From contig NZ_JAHXRI010000007.1 of assembly GCF_019923725.1 (NCBI RefSeq), positions 62,001 through 126,000 of the forward strand: a DNA stretch of 64,000 bases, written 5' to 3'. Below the pieces are notes generated by a model. The model had not been told where the DNA came from and did not search any database. It worked only from the letters and a program-made list of their open reading frames with translations. Position numbers and translations under genes: made by a program. This DNA comes from Zwartia hollandica. Its GTDB lineage: Bacteria > Pseudomonadota > Gammaproteobacteria > Burkholderiales > Burkholderiaceae_B. Positions 47,735 through 56,668 of the stretch are shown here, piece by piece; within the stretch, counting starts at the first letter, position 1; every line of letters starts with the position of its first letter.

Positions 47735-48613
47735 ATGCGAAGCAAACTTTTTGTGCCTGGTTCGCGACCAGAGCTTTTTGATAAAGCGTTAGCCAGTGCC
47801 GCAGACGCTCTGTCTTTTGATCTTGAGGATGCGGTCGCCGAGTCAAAAAAGGAGTCGGCTCGCATGACGCTTGCAGGCTGGATGGCGTCCCCGTCCGCCA
47901 TAGAAACGAACAAATGCGTCATTGTGCGTGTCAACGCGATGGACACTCGTTTTTTTGAACAAGATATTGCCGAAGTAGTCAGAGCCGGTCTTGACATGAT
48001 TAATATTCCAAAGCCGGAGAATGCTGAGGCAGTGCGGCAAGCAGTTGGCATGATCGAAGCTGCCGAGCGCAAAAACGGCGTTAACGCGAACGGACTGACG
48101 CCAATTAAAGTACTGCTCAATGTCGAGACGCCTAAAGCACTGCGTACCGCTTTTGAGCTTGCAAGCGCACACCCGCGCGTGGCGGGACTTCAGCTAGGGC
48201 TCGCAGACTTATTCGAGCCCATCGCCGTCTCTCGCAAAGAACTCTTTGCAGTGCAATATGCCATGATGGAAATGAAGATGGCTGCGGCCGAAGCCGGTGT
48301 CGCGGCATTTGATGCGGCTTATGCCGACATCAAGAATACCGAGGGCTTCAAACACGAAGCAGGCTTTGCTGCCAGCCTGGGCTATACAGGCAAGACATGC
48401 ATTCATCCCAGCCAAGTCGTGATGGCCAATGACGCCTTCAGACCTAGCGACGAAGCAATCGCACACGCGCTGCGTATCTTAGATGCGGCTGCCCAAGCGG
48501 AGGCTGAGGGTGTTGGCGCCTATGTCGTAGACGGCAAAATGATTGACCCACCCTTTTTAAGAAGTGCCCAAGCGCTCGTGGCCAACGCCAAGAGCATGGG
48601 TCTGATTCCCTGA
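47735..48613 (+). CDS. CitE-like CoA-ester lyase (HpcH/HpaI superfamily)
   Basis: Barrel-fold lyase related to the citrate lyase beta subunit, malyl-CoA lyase and citramalyl-CoA lyase. From ATG 47735 it has about 292 residues; a TTG at 47708 in frame would add nine, but lies very close to the predicted transcript start. Motifs are KLFVPGSRPE, DALSFDLEDAVAESKK with the metal-binding Glu and Asp, and KTCIHPSQV. With the CoA-transferase three genes later it could cleave a hydroxyacyl-CoA to acetyl-CoA or a similar product plus a 2-oxo acid. Confidence 0.87.
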   Translation: MRSKLFVPGSRPELFDKALASAADALSFDLEDAVAESKKESARMTLAGWMASPSAIETNKCVIVRVNAMDTRFFEQDIAEVVRAGLDMINIPKPENAEAVRQAVGMIEAAERKNGVNANGLTPIKVLLNVETPKALRTAFELASAHPRVAGLQLGLADLFEPIAVSRKELFAVQYAMMEMKMAAAEAGVAAFDAAYADIKNTEGFKHEAGFAASLGYTGKTCIHPSQVVMANDAFRPSDEAIAHALRILDAAAQAEAEGVGAYVVDGKMIDPPFLRSAQALVANAKSMGLIP

Positions 48614-48645
48614 CACGCCTGACCTCCCCTAAAAGGAATTAATCT

Positions 48646-49623
48646 ATGTTTACCTTAACCAACTGTATGCGCGTCATCACTGGTTTCGTGCTCTGCGCAA
48701 CACTCGCAACGGTTCATGCCCAAACGGACTTTCCAAATAAGCCGATCACGCTACTCGTCGGAAGTGCCCCAGGTGGATCAAACGACATCTTTGCGCGCGC
48801 CATTGGTAAGCAGCTGCAGGAAACTCTTGGTGTATCGGTTGTTGTCGACAACAAGCCTGCAGCGGGCGGCATTTTAGCCAACGTCTTGCTGGCCAAAGCA
48901 CCTGCTGACGGCTACACCTTAGTCGTGCTGTCCTCCACATTTACGACAGGTGCAGCGGTACGAAAGAATCTGCAGTATGACGCGATTAAAAGCTTTACAC
49001 CGATTGCAATGCTCGCGAAAGGTCCGATGCTTATCACGGTTGGTAACAACACGCCTTTCAAAACAATCGAGGATCTCGTTTCGTTTGCCAAGGCAAACCC
49101 TGGCAAGCTCAACTACGGAACCTCGGGCGTCGGTAGCATTAACCAGTTTGCCTCGGAACTGCTGTCAGAGGCTGCCAACATAAAAATGACGCACGTTCCC
49201 TACAAGGGGATGGGACCTGCCGTGACAGACTTACTAAGCGGGCAAATCGATATGATTATCGCGAGCGCACCCTCATTACTCTCACAAGTCAAGAACGATA
49301 AGATTCGTGCCCTTGCCGTCACGACTGTAGATCGCTCTGAAGTCGCACCTGAGATTCGCGGACTAAAAGAAGCTGGCTTTCCTAAGGCTGCAGTCGATCT
49401 CTGGTGGGGCGTTCTGGCTCCTGCCGGCACACCTAAGCCCGTTGTCGAAAAGCTCAACAAGTCTATCAATCAGATCATTACATCCGAGGCAATGAAATCC
49501 TTTTTCGTCAAAGAAGGTGCCTCACCAGTTGCCATGACTGCAGAAGCCTTTGGGAATCACTTAGTCAACGAACTCGATCGCTGGAAAGCGATTGCCCTGA
49601 ACGCTAACATTCAAGCGGACTAA
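48646..49623 (+). CDS. Bug-family periplasmic solute-binding protein
   Basis: A second Bug/TctC receptor of 325 residues with a signal peptide ending in TVHA (about residue 25), then FPNKPITLLVGSAPGGSNDIFAR and VVDNKPAAGGI. AAAGGAATT precedes the ATG well. It lies 32 bases after the CitE-like gene and nine before the CoA-transferase, so it probably imports or senses the substrate of that route. It is clearly diverged from the Bug protein across the intergenic region, so the two probably bind different ligands. Confidence 0.93.
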   Translation: MFTLTNCMRVITGFVLCATLATVHAQTDFPNKPITLLVGSAPGGSNDIFARAIGKQLQETLGVSVVVDNKPAAGGILANVLLAKAPADGYTLVVLSSTFTTGAAVRKNLQYDAIKSFTPIAMLAKGPMLITVGNNTPFKTIEDLVSFAKANPGKLNYGTSGVGSINQFASELLSEAANIKMTHVPYKGMGPAVTDLLSGQIDMIIASAPSLLSQVKNDKIRALAVTTVDRSEVAPEIRGLKEAGFPKAAVDLWWGVLAPAGTPKPVVEKLNKSINQIITSEAMKSFFVKEGASPVAMTAEAFGNHLVNELDRWKAIALNANIQAD

Positions 49624-49632
49624 GCGCAGCAT

Positions 49633-50835
49633 ATGAGCACTCAAGCACCACACTCTTTTTCTGAACTGCCTAATCGCAGCGGCTCTCTGGGACCACTGAG
49701 CGGCGTGCGTGTCGTCGACATGTCTGCGTATATTGCTGGTCCTTACGCCTGCTCCCTTCTGGCTGATCAGGGCGCAGAAATTGTCAAGATAGAGCCTCCC
49801 TCTGGCGACAACCTCAGGAAATACCCATCAACGCTCGAAGCGGAAAGTCGAGCGTTTTTAGGTGTCAATCGCAGCAAACTATCCGCCGTGCTCGACGTGA
49901 AACATCCTGATGATCTCGCAACATTGCTCACGCTTATCGAGAGCGCCGATGTACTGGTGCATAACTTTCGGCCGACCGTCGCCCCTCGCATTGGGATCGG
50001 TTACGAACAACTCAAGGCCTTAAATCCGAGACTCATTTATTGCACAGTCAGTGGCTATGGTGAAACGGGCCCCCTGAAAGACAAGGCGGGCTTTGATCAG
50101 GTATTACAGACCATGACGGGCATGTGTACCCTACAAGGAAAAAAGGACGGTCCCCCAGAAATCCTTTACGGATCCATTGTCGACTACTACGCCTCGGCTC
50201 TGGTCGCGGGCGCCGTGTCTTCGGCGCTCTTCGAGCGAGAGCGTTCTGGGCAAGGGCAGTTTGTCAGTGTGTCGCTACTATCAGCTGCCATGACACTCCA
50301 ATCCGCTCGCCTAATCTGGGCTGAAAATGAAGGCCGTGACGTGGGTCGCGATATGCGCTCTGGCGGCATCACTGGTCTGCATCCCACAAAAGATGGTTAC
50401 TTATACATCTCAGCCAACACGCCCCATTTCTGGATCGCGTTATGCAAAAAGCTGGGATTAGACGATCTAGGTGTAGACGAGCGTTACGACACGGTTCGTA
50501 AACGCGCGGCGCATCAAGCAGAAATTGTACCCATCATCCACCGCGCGCTTAGTAGTAAATCAGCGTTGGAATGGGAAGCTATTTTTGGTGAAGAGGTTCC
50601 TTGTTCGGCGGCCAGAAGCGTTGAAGATATGTTTGAGCACCCACAGGTGCAAAGTCAGGACATGATCACAACGTTTGACCATCCGGTTGTTGGGCGGTAC
50701 CGCGGCTTGAAGCGATCGCTTCGCTTTAGTCGCACTCCAGGGCCGGAACCGTTTGCAGCCCCGACGCTTGGCCAGCACACCGATCTTGTACGCAACGAAG
50801 CAAAACGTTTACGACTCAAAGCTTCAAAAAAATGA
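49633..50835 (+). CDS. CaiB/BaiF family III CoA-transferase
   Basis: Transfers CoA between carboxylic acids without a covalent CoA-thioester intermediate on Glu; the catalytic residue is Asp. The 400-residue protein has the family start GPLSGVRVVDMSAYIAGPYACSLLADQGAEIVKIEPPSGD and the catalytic aspartate in AGFDQVLQTM (D155). In this operon it would activate the imported acid, giving the substrate for the CitE-like lyase, as in itaconate degradation. A (succinyl-CoA or acetyl-CoA) donor is not predictable. Confidence 0.92.
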   Translation: MSTQAPHSFSELPNRSGSLGPLSGVRVVDMSAYIAGPYACSLLADQGAEIVKIEPPSGDNLRKYPSTLEAESRAFLGVNRSKLSAVLDVKHPDDLATLLTLIESADVLVHNFRPTVAPRIGIGYEQLKALNPRLIYCTVSGYGETGPLKDKAGFDQVLQTMTGMCTLQGKKDGPPEILYGSIVDYYASALVAGAVSSALFERERSGQGQFVSVSLLSAAMTLQSARLIWAENEGRDVGRDMRSGGITGLHPTKDGYLYISANTPHFWIALCKKLGLDDLGVDERYDTVRKRAAHQAEIVPIIHRALSSKSALEWEAIFGEEVPCSAARSVEDMFEHPQVQSQDMITTFDHPVVGRYRGLKRSLRFSRTPGPEPFAAPTLGQHTDLVRNEAKRLRLKASKK

Positions 50836-51692
50836 TGATCCCAAACACGGCAGGCATCGCTGCGCCCACCTTGCGCTTGCCAGCTGGTGCTTGCGACTCT
50901 CACCTCCATATCTACGACGCTCGGTTTCCGACCGCAGTAGATGCAGCGCATTCGTTGGACAAGGCGACTGTTAACGAGTACCGTCAACTTCAAAAAAGAC
51001 TCGGTACTACAAGGGCAATCATCGTGACGCCTCGAAGTTATGGCGTTGATAATCGCGTCACCGTCGACGCGATCGAGCAACTGGGCATACAGAACGCACG
51101 TGGTGTTGCCGTGCTCAGGACCGACACAACCGATGCACAAATACAGGAGTTAGACCGTGCTGGAATTCGCGGCATTCGTTTCTCTCTGTATACGCCCACC
51201 CACGCAGCCGCAAGCTTCGATATGGTCGAAGAGCTCTCACATCGCGTCGAACCCTTTGGATGGCACTTGCAACTCCACTGGACCGCCGACCAATTCGTAG
51301 CGCATGAAGCAATGCTCAAACGCTTACCCTCGCGCCTAGTCATCGATCACATGGCAAGACTGCCACAACCTGCAGGGGTCAATCACCCGGCTGTGCGCAT
51401 CATGAACGCGCTCCTTGAGCGTGGACGCACATGGGTAAAGCTCTCTGGCCCCTACCTCGACAGTCAGTTGGGTGAGCGCGGCCAATATCTTGACATCGAT
51501 GCCGTCCCTAGGCACTGGATCAAGATAGCGCCAGAGCGCTTGGTATGGGGCAGCGACTGGCCGCACCCGACAGAAGTCATCAAGCCTGACGATGCGCGGT
51601 TACTCGACCTGATGAGTCGCTGGACCGAGAGTGAGGCCGTCATCAAAAAAATATTCGTGACGAATCCTGCCGCACTCTACGGCTTTGACTAA
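50832..51692 (+). CDS. Amidohydrolase, 2-pyrone-4,6-dicarboxylate lactonase-like
   Basis: TIM-barrel hydrolase of the LigI-like branch. The 286-residue protein has the metal-type motif CDSHLHIYD (H24, H26), GIRGIRFSLY, a histidine-containing VIDHMARLPQP and the final aspartate in LVWGSDWPHPTE. The branch opens lactones such as 2-pyrone-4,6-dicarboxylate to the open-chain oxo-acid. The ATG overlaps the CoA-transferase stop (ATGA), making this the last gene of the operon. Opening of a cyclic form of the imported acid before CoA activation is the natural guess. Confidence 0.85.
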   Translation: MMIPNTAGIAAPTLRLPAGACDSHLHIYDARFPTAVDAAHSLDKATVNEYRQLQKRLGTTRAIIVTPRSYGVDNRVTVDAIEQLGIQNARGVAVLRTDTTDAQIQELDRAGIRGIRFSLYTPTHAAASFDMVEELSHRVEPFGWHLQLHWTADQFVAHEAMLKRLPSRLVIDHMARLPQPAGVNHPAVRIMNALLERGRTWVKLSGPYLDSQLGERGQYLDIDAVPRHWIKIAPERLVWGSDWPHPTEVIKPDDARLLDLMSRWTESEAVIKKIFVTNPAALYGFD

Positions 51693-51701
51693 TTAGCGCA
51701 C

Positions 51702-52775
51702 TTACACCAGCACTCCGCGCAGGCGCTGAGCAGCGTCCCGAATCATGCTGGCCGTAGTTTCCCAGTCAACGCACCCGTCAGTCACAGAGCATCCATACGT
51801 CATTTTGCTGCGATCGGCTTGAATCGATTGATTTCCCGCCACAATATTAGATTCAATCATGACCCCGACTACCGATCGATTGCCCGCAACGATCTGACTA
51901 ATGACATCAGCCATCACCAAGGGTTGAAGCTCGGGTTTCTTGTAGCTGTTCGCATGCGAACAGTCGACCACGATATTAGGAGTGAGCTTCGCTTTCTTCA
52001 AACCTTCTTCAGCCAAAGCAATCGATACGGTATCGTAGTTTGGACGACCATCCCCTCCTCGTAACACGAGATGCCCGTAGGGATTACCCGTCGTGTGCAC
52101 AATCGAAACTTTCCCATCGCTGGAAATCCCCAAAAATCGATGCGGACGAGATGCGGAAAGAATCGCGTTCACCGCGACACCGACCTCTCCATTCGTTGCG
52201 TTTTTGAAACCGACTGGCGTCGATAACCCAGAGGACATTTCACGGTGGGTCTGCGATTCAGTCGTGCGTGCACCAATTGCATTCCAGGCGATCAAGTCTC
52301 CTAGGTATTGTGGAGAAATAGGATCGAGCGCTTCCGTACCAGCAGGCAAGCCAAGCTCATTGACATCAAGTAAAAACTGTCTCGCAAGCACCATCCCCTC
52401 ATCGATACGAAACGTATCGTCCATGTGAGGATCGTTGATATAGCCTTTCCAACCGACCGTCGTACGCGGCTTTTCAAAATATACCCGCATCACGAGCATC
52501 AATACATCGGAGACCTCGGCAGCCAACGCTTTCAGCCTGCGGGCATAGTCCATTCCCGCGATAGGATCGTGGATAGAGCACGGGCCCACTACAACAAAAC
52601 GACGCTTATCTTCCCCCTTAAGAATGCGAATCAATTCATCTCTGCCATTTTCCACAGTCCGAGTCGCTGCCTCGGTAAGTGGAAGCTTCGCTTGAACCGC
52701 ATGCGGTGTGGGCATTGTGTGGAAAGCGGCTATGTGCAGATTGTTCGTTGAGGTGGATGCGACGTTTGCGTTCAT
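51702..52775 (-). CDS. aroG: 3-deoxy-7-phosphoheptulonate synthase, class I
   Basis: Condenses phosphoenolpyruvate and erythrose 4-phosphate, the first step of the shikimate pathway. The 357-residue protein has the PEP-binding motif RFVVVGPCSIHDP, GFKNATNGEVGVAVNAI, the metal-ligand stretch VDCSHANSYKKPELQP and MIESNIVAGNQS. It belongs to the AroF/G/H type. The N-terminal extension that senses aromatic amino acids in E. coli paralogues is present, but which one inhibits cannot be told. A palindrome lies about 65 bases upstream of the start. Confidence 0.95.
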   Translation of the reverse strand: MNANVASTSTNNLHIAAFHTMPTPHAVQAKLPLTEAATRTVENGRDELIRILKGEDKRRFVVVGPCSIHDPIAGMDYARRLKALAAEVSDVLMLVMRVYFEKPRTTVGWKGYINDPHMDDTFRIDEGMVLARQFLLDVNELGLPAGTEALDPISPQYLGDLIAWNAIGARTTESQTHREMSSGLSTPVGFKNATNGEVGVAVNAILSASRPHRFLGISSDGKVSIVHTTGNPYGHLVLRGGDGRPNYDTVSIALAEEGLKKAKLTPNIVVDCSHANSYKKPELQPLVMADVISQIVAGNRSVVGVMIESNIVAGNQSIQADRSKMTYGCSVTDGCVDWETTASMIRDAAQRLRGVLV

Positions 52776-52840
52776 TTCATGAGACCCGAAGACCTGCGCG
52801 TTAAGTTGATTTACCCGTATTTTAATCAGGCTAGAGAAAG

Positions 52841-52858
52841 CATGCTGGCTCCAGCATG
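52841..52858. promoter_or_regulatory. Palindrome between aroG and dinB
   Basis: CATGCTGG-CT-CCAGCATG is a perfect eight-base inverted repeat with a two-base centre, midway between the divergent aroG-like and dinB starts. It could be an operator. It does not match the CTGT-N8-ACAG type of LexA box, and no T-run follows it on either strand. Confidence 0.45.
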
Positions 52859-52922
52859 TTTGACCTCAAAAAATCGCTTGATCTGGACACCCAGAGGCAA
52901 AGGATTCCCCTACACTTAGGCC

Positions 52923-54077
52923 ATGACACGCGCACGACGAATTGCTCACCTGGACATGGATGCTTTTTTTGCGTCAGTGGAGCTCCTGAGCTATCCGGAG
53001 CTGCGAGGGCATCCCGTCGTTGTTGGAGGACGAAACGCCAGCACGGCAGCTGCTAAAGGTGGGGCCGGCCTTGAACATTTCACCCGCCTCAAAGACTATA
53101 TAGGTCGTGGTGTCGTCACCACCTCCACCTATGAAGCGCGGGCGCTTGGCGTTTTCTCAGGGATGGGGCTAATGAAGTCAGCTCTGCTTGCCCCTGATGC
53201 CATCCTTTTGCCAGCAAACTTCGACGCATATAGACACTATTCACAATTGTTCAAACGCGCGGTCGCTCAGATCGCACCGGCAATCGAAGATCGCGGAATC
53301 GATGAAATCTACATTGATTTGAGTAGCCTCGAGGAGGACACTCTCTCGATTGCCCAACGAATCAAGGCGAAGGTCCTCGAGGCCACAGGGTTGAGTTGTT
53401 CGATCGGTATTAGCCCAAATAAACTTCTATCCAAGATTTGCTCAGACCTAGAGAAACCTAATGGGCTAACCATTCTGCCATTCGACGATCTAAAAAATCG
53501 AATATGGCCACTCCCTGCAAAAAAAATTAATGGAATTGGACCGAAAGCAAATGAGAAACTTGGGCAATTAGGCATCATTACCGTGGGGGAGCTTGCGTCC
53601 GCGCCTCCTGAATTGTTAGTCGCTAATTTTGGTCGAGCAACGGGGACCTGGATGCATCAAGCAGCGCATGGCATTGACGATCGCCCCGTCGTCACATGGT
53701 CAGAACCTAAATCTATCAGCCGCGAAACAACTTTCGAACGCGACCTTCATTCGAAACACGACCGGCCCTTGTTATCAGAAGCGTTCACCAAACTTTGCTT
53801 AAGACTCTCTGAAGATTTGACCCGTAAAGGCTACGCCTGTAAGACCATTGGGATAAAAATTAAATTTGCAGACTTCCAAGTCATTACGCGTGACCTGACT
53901 CTAACGAACGGCATCTCCACAGGACCCGAGATTCGGCACGCCGCAACCGAGTGCCTCAAGCGTGTCCCGCTAGAGCAACGCGTACGTCTTCTTGGTGTGC
54001 GGGCGGCGAACCTATTACCAGAGAGCGAGGCCGTGAACTCAGCAGCAACAACCCAGTCCAGCCTACCATTTCTTTAA
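52923..54077 (+). CDS. dinB: DNA polymerase IV (Y-family)
   Basis: Translesion polymerase. The 384-residue protein has RRIAHLDMDAFFASVELLSYPELRG, the active-site acidic pair in RGIDEIYIDLS, NKLLSKICSDLEKP and a helix-hairpin-helix (INGIGPKANEKLGQLGI). It ends in QSSLPFL, a variant of the beta-clamp-binding motif. No LexA-type box is recognisable upstream, so SOS control is not shown by the sequence. Confidence 0.95.
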   Translation: MTRARRIAHLDMDAFFASVELLSYPELRGHPVVVGGRNASTAAAKGGAGLEHFTRLKDYIGRGVVTTSTYEARALGVFSGMGLMKSALLAPDAILLPANFDAYRHYSQLFKRAVAQIAPAIEDRGIDEIYIDLSSLEEDTLSIAQRIKAKVLEATGLSCSIGISPNKLLSKICSDLEKPNGLTILPFDDLKNRIWPLPAKKINGIGPKANEKLGQLGIITVGELASAPPELLVANFGRATGTWMHQAAHGIDDRPVVTWSEPKSISRETTFERDLHSKHDRPLLSEAFTKLCLRLSEDLTRKGYACKTIGIKIKFADFQVITRDLTLTNGISTGPEIRHAATECLKRVPLEQRVRLLGVRAANLLPESEAVNSAATTQSSLPFL

Positions 54078-54164
54078 TGCGCTGCACAAATTCTGCCTCA
54101 GCGATGACTTCGCTTCAGCCTGTTCTGGCGTTATGCTCAGCGTAGCGCTTTTTTCGAGACTGAT

Positions 54165-55079
54165 ATGATCATCGAACCAAATTCCGTCACACTGGGGGCT
54201 CGCGTTCTTGAGCTTGATTTATCCAGCACATTAAAAGAAAGCCAGGTCGATGCATTGATGCGAGCACTGGGACAACACGGAGTCTTAGAGTTTCCGGAGC
54301 AGGCCCTGACAACGACTGACCTCAAGTCCTTTAGCGAACGCTTTGGACAACTCTACATTAGCCCAGGCGGGAGAGCGCAAGCAAAGGGTCACCCTGAAGT
54401 CATGATTCTGTCGAACATGACGAAGGACGGCCAAGCGTTAGGCCTCAAAGATGCGGGACAGTCGTGGCATACCGATATGTCGTACTCTAAAACGATTGCA
54501 CTGGCGAACATCCTGTACGGCAAGACCATCCCACACCGCGATGGGAGGCCCTTGGGTGCAACACAATTTAGGGATATGCATGCGGCCTATGAGGACTTGC
54601 CTCTCGCACTTAAGAAAACACTTGAAACCAAAACTATCACCCATGACTTCAATAAATTTTGGGAAATGATGCGGGCAAGACCCGGGAGCACACGCCCTGC
54701 TCTGAGCGAACAGGAGCGCCAGGCACGTCCGCCAGCCACTCATCCCGCTTTTCTCACTCATCCCATCACCGGCAAGAAAGTTCTCTACGCGAACCCTGGC
54801 TACGCCATTAGGATCAATGACCTTTCTGAAGAGGAAAGTAGTGCAACGCTCGAGTTTCTTTTCGAGCATCAACTCCAAGACAAATATCTCTATACCTACC
54901 AGTGGAAGAAAAATTCATTACTCATGTGGGATAACATCGGCACCACCCACAATGCGGTTGCAGACTACGAACCACATGAGCATCGATACATAGAAAGATG
55001 CCAGGTGATGGCAACCCGGCTATTTGGGCCAAACGGCACCACACAGCCGATCATGTTTCCGTCTGGAGTCACTTTATGA
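54165..55079 (+). CDS. TauD/TfdA-family Fe(II)/2-oxoglutarate dioxygenase
   Basis: Non-haem iron oxygenase that couples decarboxylation of 2-oxoglutarate to hydroxylation. The 304-residue protein has the facial triad histidine and aspartate in SWHTDMSYSK (H102, D104), the distal histidine H262 in GTTHNAVADYEP and the 2-oxoglutarate arginine at about R274. The TauD/TfdA relatives act on sulfonates or aryloxyacetates; here the substrate is unknown. Its stop overlaps the start of a Bug receptor gene (ATGA). Confidence 0.9.
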   Translation: MIIEPNSVTLGARVLELDLSSTLKESQVDALMRALGQHGVLEFPEQALTTTDLKSFSERFGQLYISPGGRAQAKGHPEVMILSNMTKDGQALGLKDAGQSWHTDMSYSKTIALANILYGKTIPHRDGRPLGATQFRDMHAAYEDLPLALKKTLETKTITHDFNKFWEMMRARPGSTRPALSEQERQARPPATHPAFLTHPITGKKVLYANPGYAIRINDLSEEESSATLEFLFEHQLQDKYLYTYQWKKNSLLMWDNIGTTHNAVADYEPHEHRYIERCQVMATRLFGPNGTTQPIMFPSGVTL

Positions 55080-56047
55080 AGAAAGCAAGTTTAATGGCCA
55101 CTCTTGGCTTGCTCTGCACCTTTATCTTCCCACCTGCGGACGCGCAGGCGCGCGACTTTCCTGACAAGCCACTTAAACTTGTAGTTGCTTATGCACCCGG
55201 CGGTGCAACCGACATCGTCGCACGCATGTTGGCACAGGAACTCACTCAAATTCTTAGCCAGTCTGTCATCGTAGAAAACAAGGCGGGTGGCGGAACTCTG
55301 GTCGGATCAGACTCAGTCAGACGCGCACCTGCCGATGGCCACACATTGTTGTTTGGAACAAACGCTTTCATCATTACGCCTCTCCTACACAACGGTCCAA
55401 CCTACGATCCGATCAAAGACTTCTCGCATGTATCGTTTACAACGATACAACCCTTAGCGCTACTCGTCTCACCTAGCCTGAAAATCCAAACAGTTGATCA
55501 GCTCCTAAAGTACGCACGAGAAAATCCCGGGAAAATAAATTTTGCTTCGTCTGGAAATGGATCGGCTCAGCATCTAGCGGGAGAAGCCTTCCGTAACGCA
55601 GCCAAGATTGACATGACACATGTACCCTACAAAGGTGCAGGTCCCGCACTGATCGATCTACTCGCGGGTCGAGTCGACATCATGTTTACCTCTCTTGTAG
55701 GCAATACCGATCACATCAAGCACCAACGTCTGATTATGCTGGCGACCACTGGCGAACGGCGTGGCGTCGCGACACCCAATACGCCTAGCATTGCAGAATT
55801 TTTGCCAGGCTATCAGGCTTACACTTGGCAAGGTGTGATCGCTCCTGCGAACACACCCGAAGCTATCATTACAAAACTGAACGCGGCAATCAAAAAAGCA
55901 ACGGCCATCCCTGCTTTCTATGAAAAACTGAATGCGCAAGGCATGGAAGTTCAAACATCCTCACCACAAGAGATGCGTACGCGTCTCGCTGCTGAATCAT
56001 TGGAATACCAAACTCTTTTGAGTAAAACTCAAACAAGCATCAAGTAA
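55076..56047 (+). CDS. Bug-family periplasmic solute-binding protein
   Basis: Third Bug/TctC receptor, 323 residues. The ATG at 55076 overlaps the dioxygenase stop and is preceded by GGAG at good spacing, so the longer in-frame start inside the dioxygenase is not used. A signal peptide with the stretch LGLLCTFIFPPADAQA is followed by the family core FPDKPLKLVVAYAPGGATDIVAR and VENKAGGGTLVGS. It probably delivers the ligand that the dioxygenase oxidises. Confidence 0.92.
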   Translation: MKKASLMATLGLLCTFIFPPADAQARDFPDKPLKLVVAYAPGGATDIVARMLAQELTQILSQSVIVENKAGGGTLVGSDSVRRAPADGHTLLFGTNAFIITPLLHNGPTYDPIKDFSHVSFTTIQPLALLVSPSLKIQTVDQLLKYARENPGKINFASSGNGSAQHLAGEAFRNAAKIDMTHVPYKGAGPALIDLLAGRVDIMFTSLVGNTDHIKHQRLIMLATTGERRGVATPNTPSIAEFLPGYQAYTWQGVIAPANTPEAIITKLNAAIKKATAIPAFYEKLNAQGMEVQTSSPQEMRTRLAAESLEYQTLLSKTQTSIK

Positions 56048-56092
56048 GACGCCCGTTTTTTAATTTTTTAATTTTTCTAACTCGGAAGACAA

Positions 56093-56668
56093 ATGAGCAC
56101 ACCTCAATCAAAACGTTTCCCCCAACTCACTCTCGAGACCGTGGCCCCAGAGTCTGTTGGCCTGGCTAAAGAGATTCTAGATATTTCCAGTATCGGCTTA
56201 GGCGGCCCCTACAATGTGATGTTGCGCAGTCCAGTGTTTGCAGACCGGATCAAACGTTTGTTAGATTATTTACGGTTTGGATCATCGCTTCCGATGCGCT
56301 TAAATGAATTTGCAATTCTGATTCAAGCACGAATCTGGACATCGCAAGTTGAATGGTTCGCACATTACCCGATCGCACTGCGCAATGGCCTTCCCGCACA
56401 CGTAGCAGACGACCTGAAGGAAAACATCCGCCCCCGTAATATGCAGCCTGACGAAGCAGCTGTGTACGACGTGTGCATGAATATGACAAAAAACTACGAA
56501 ATCAGCGACGAGCTCTTTAAACATGCAAAAGAAGTTCTAGGCGAACAACAGCTGGTAGACCTCATCGCAGTTAGTGGCACTTATGTCACCATCGCCATGC
56601 TATTGAGCCTTGGCGAAGAGCCAATACCCGCTGGTAAGCCACTACCTTTTCCCGAGAAAGCTCGCTAG
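56093..56668 (+). CDS. Carboxymuconolactone decarboxylase family protein
   Basis: A helical AhpD/CMD-fold protein of 191 residues. The catalytic CxxC of AhpD-type peroxidases is absent (the equivalent stretch reads RIWTSQVEWFAHYPIAL), so it resembles the decarboxylase branch rather than a thiol peroxidase. It lies 45 bases after the Bug gene and probably belongs to the dioxygenase-Bug operon. Its stop overlaps that of the convergent TPR protein by four bases. Substrate unknown. Confidence 0.85.
   Translation: MSTPQSKRFPQLTLETVAPESVGLAKEILDISSIGLGGPYNVMLRSPVFADRIKRLLDYLRFGSSLPMRLNEFAILIQARIWTSQVEWFAHYPIALRNGLPAHVADDLKENIRPRNMQPDEAAVYDVCMNMTKNYEISDELFKHAKEVLGEQQLVDLIAVSGTYVTIAMLLSLGEEPIPAGKPLPFPEKAR

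Noticed and set aside
52776-52922. LexA (SOS) box upstream of dinB
   Set aside because: No CTGT-N8-ACAG pattern is visible. The only palindrome, at 52841-52858, has a different sequence.
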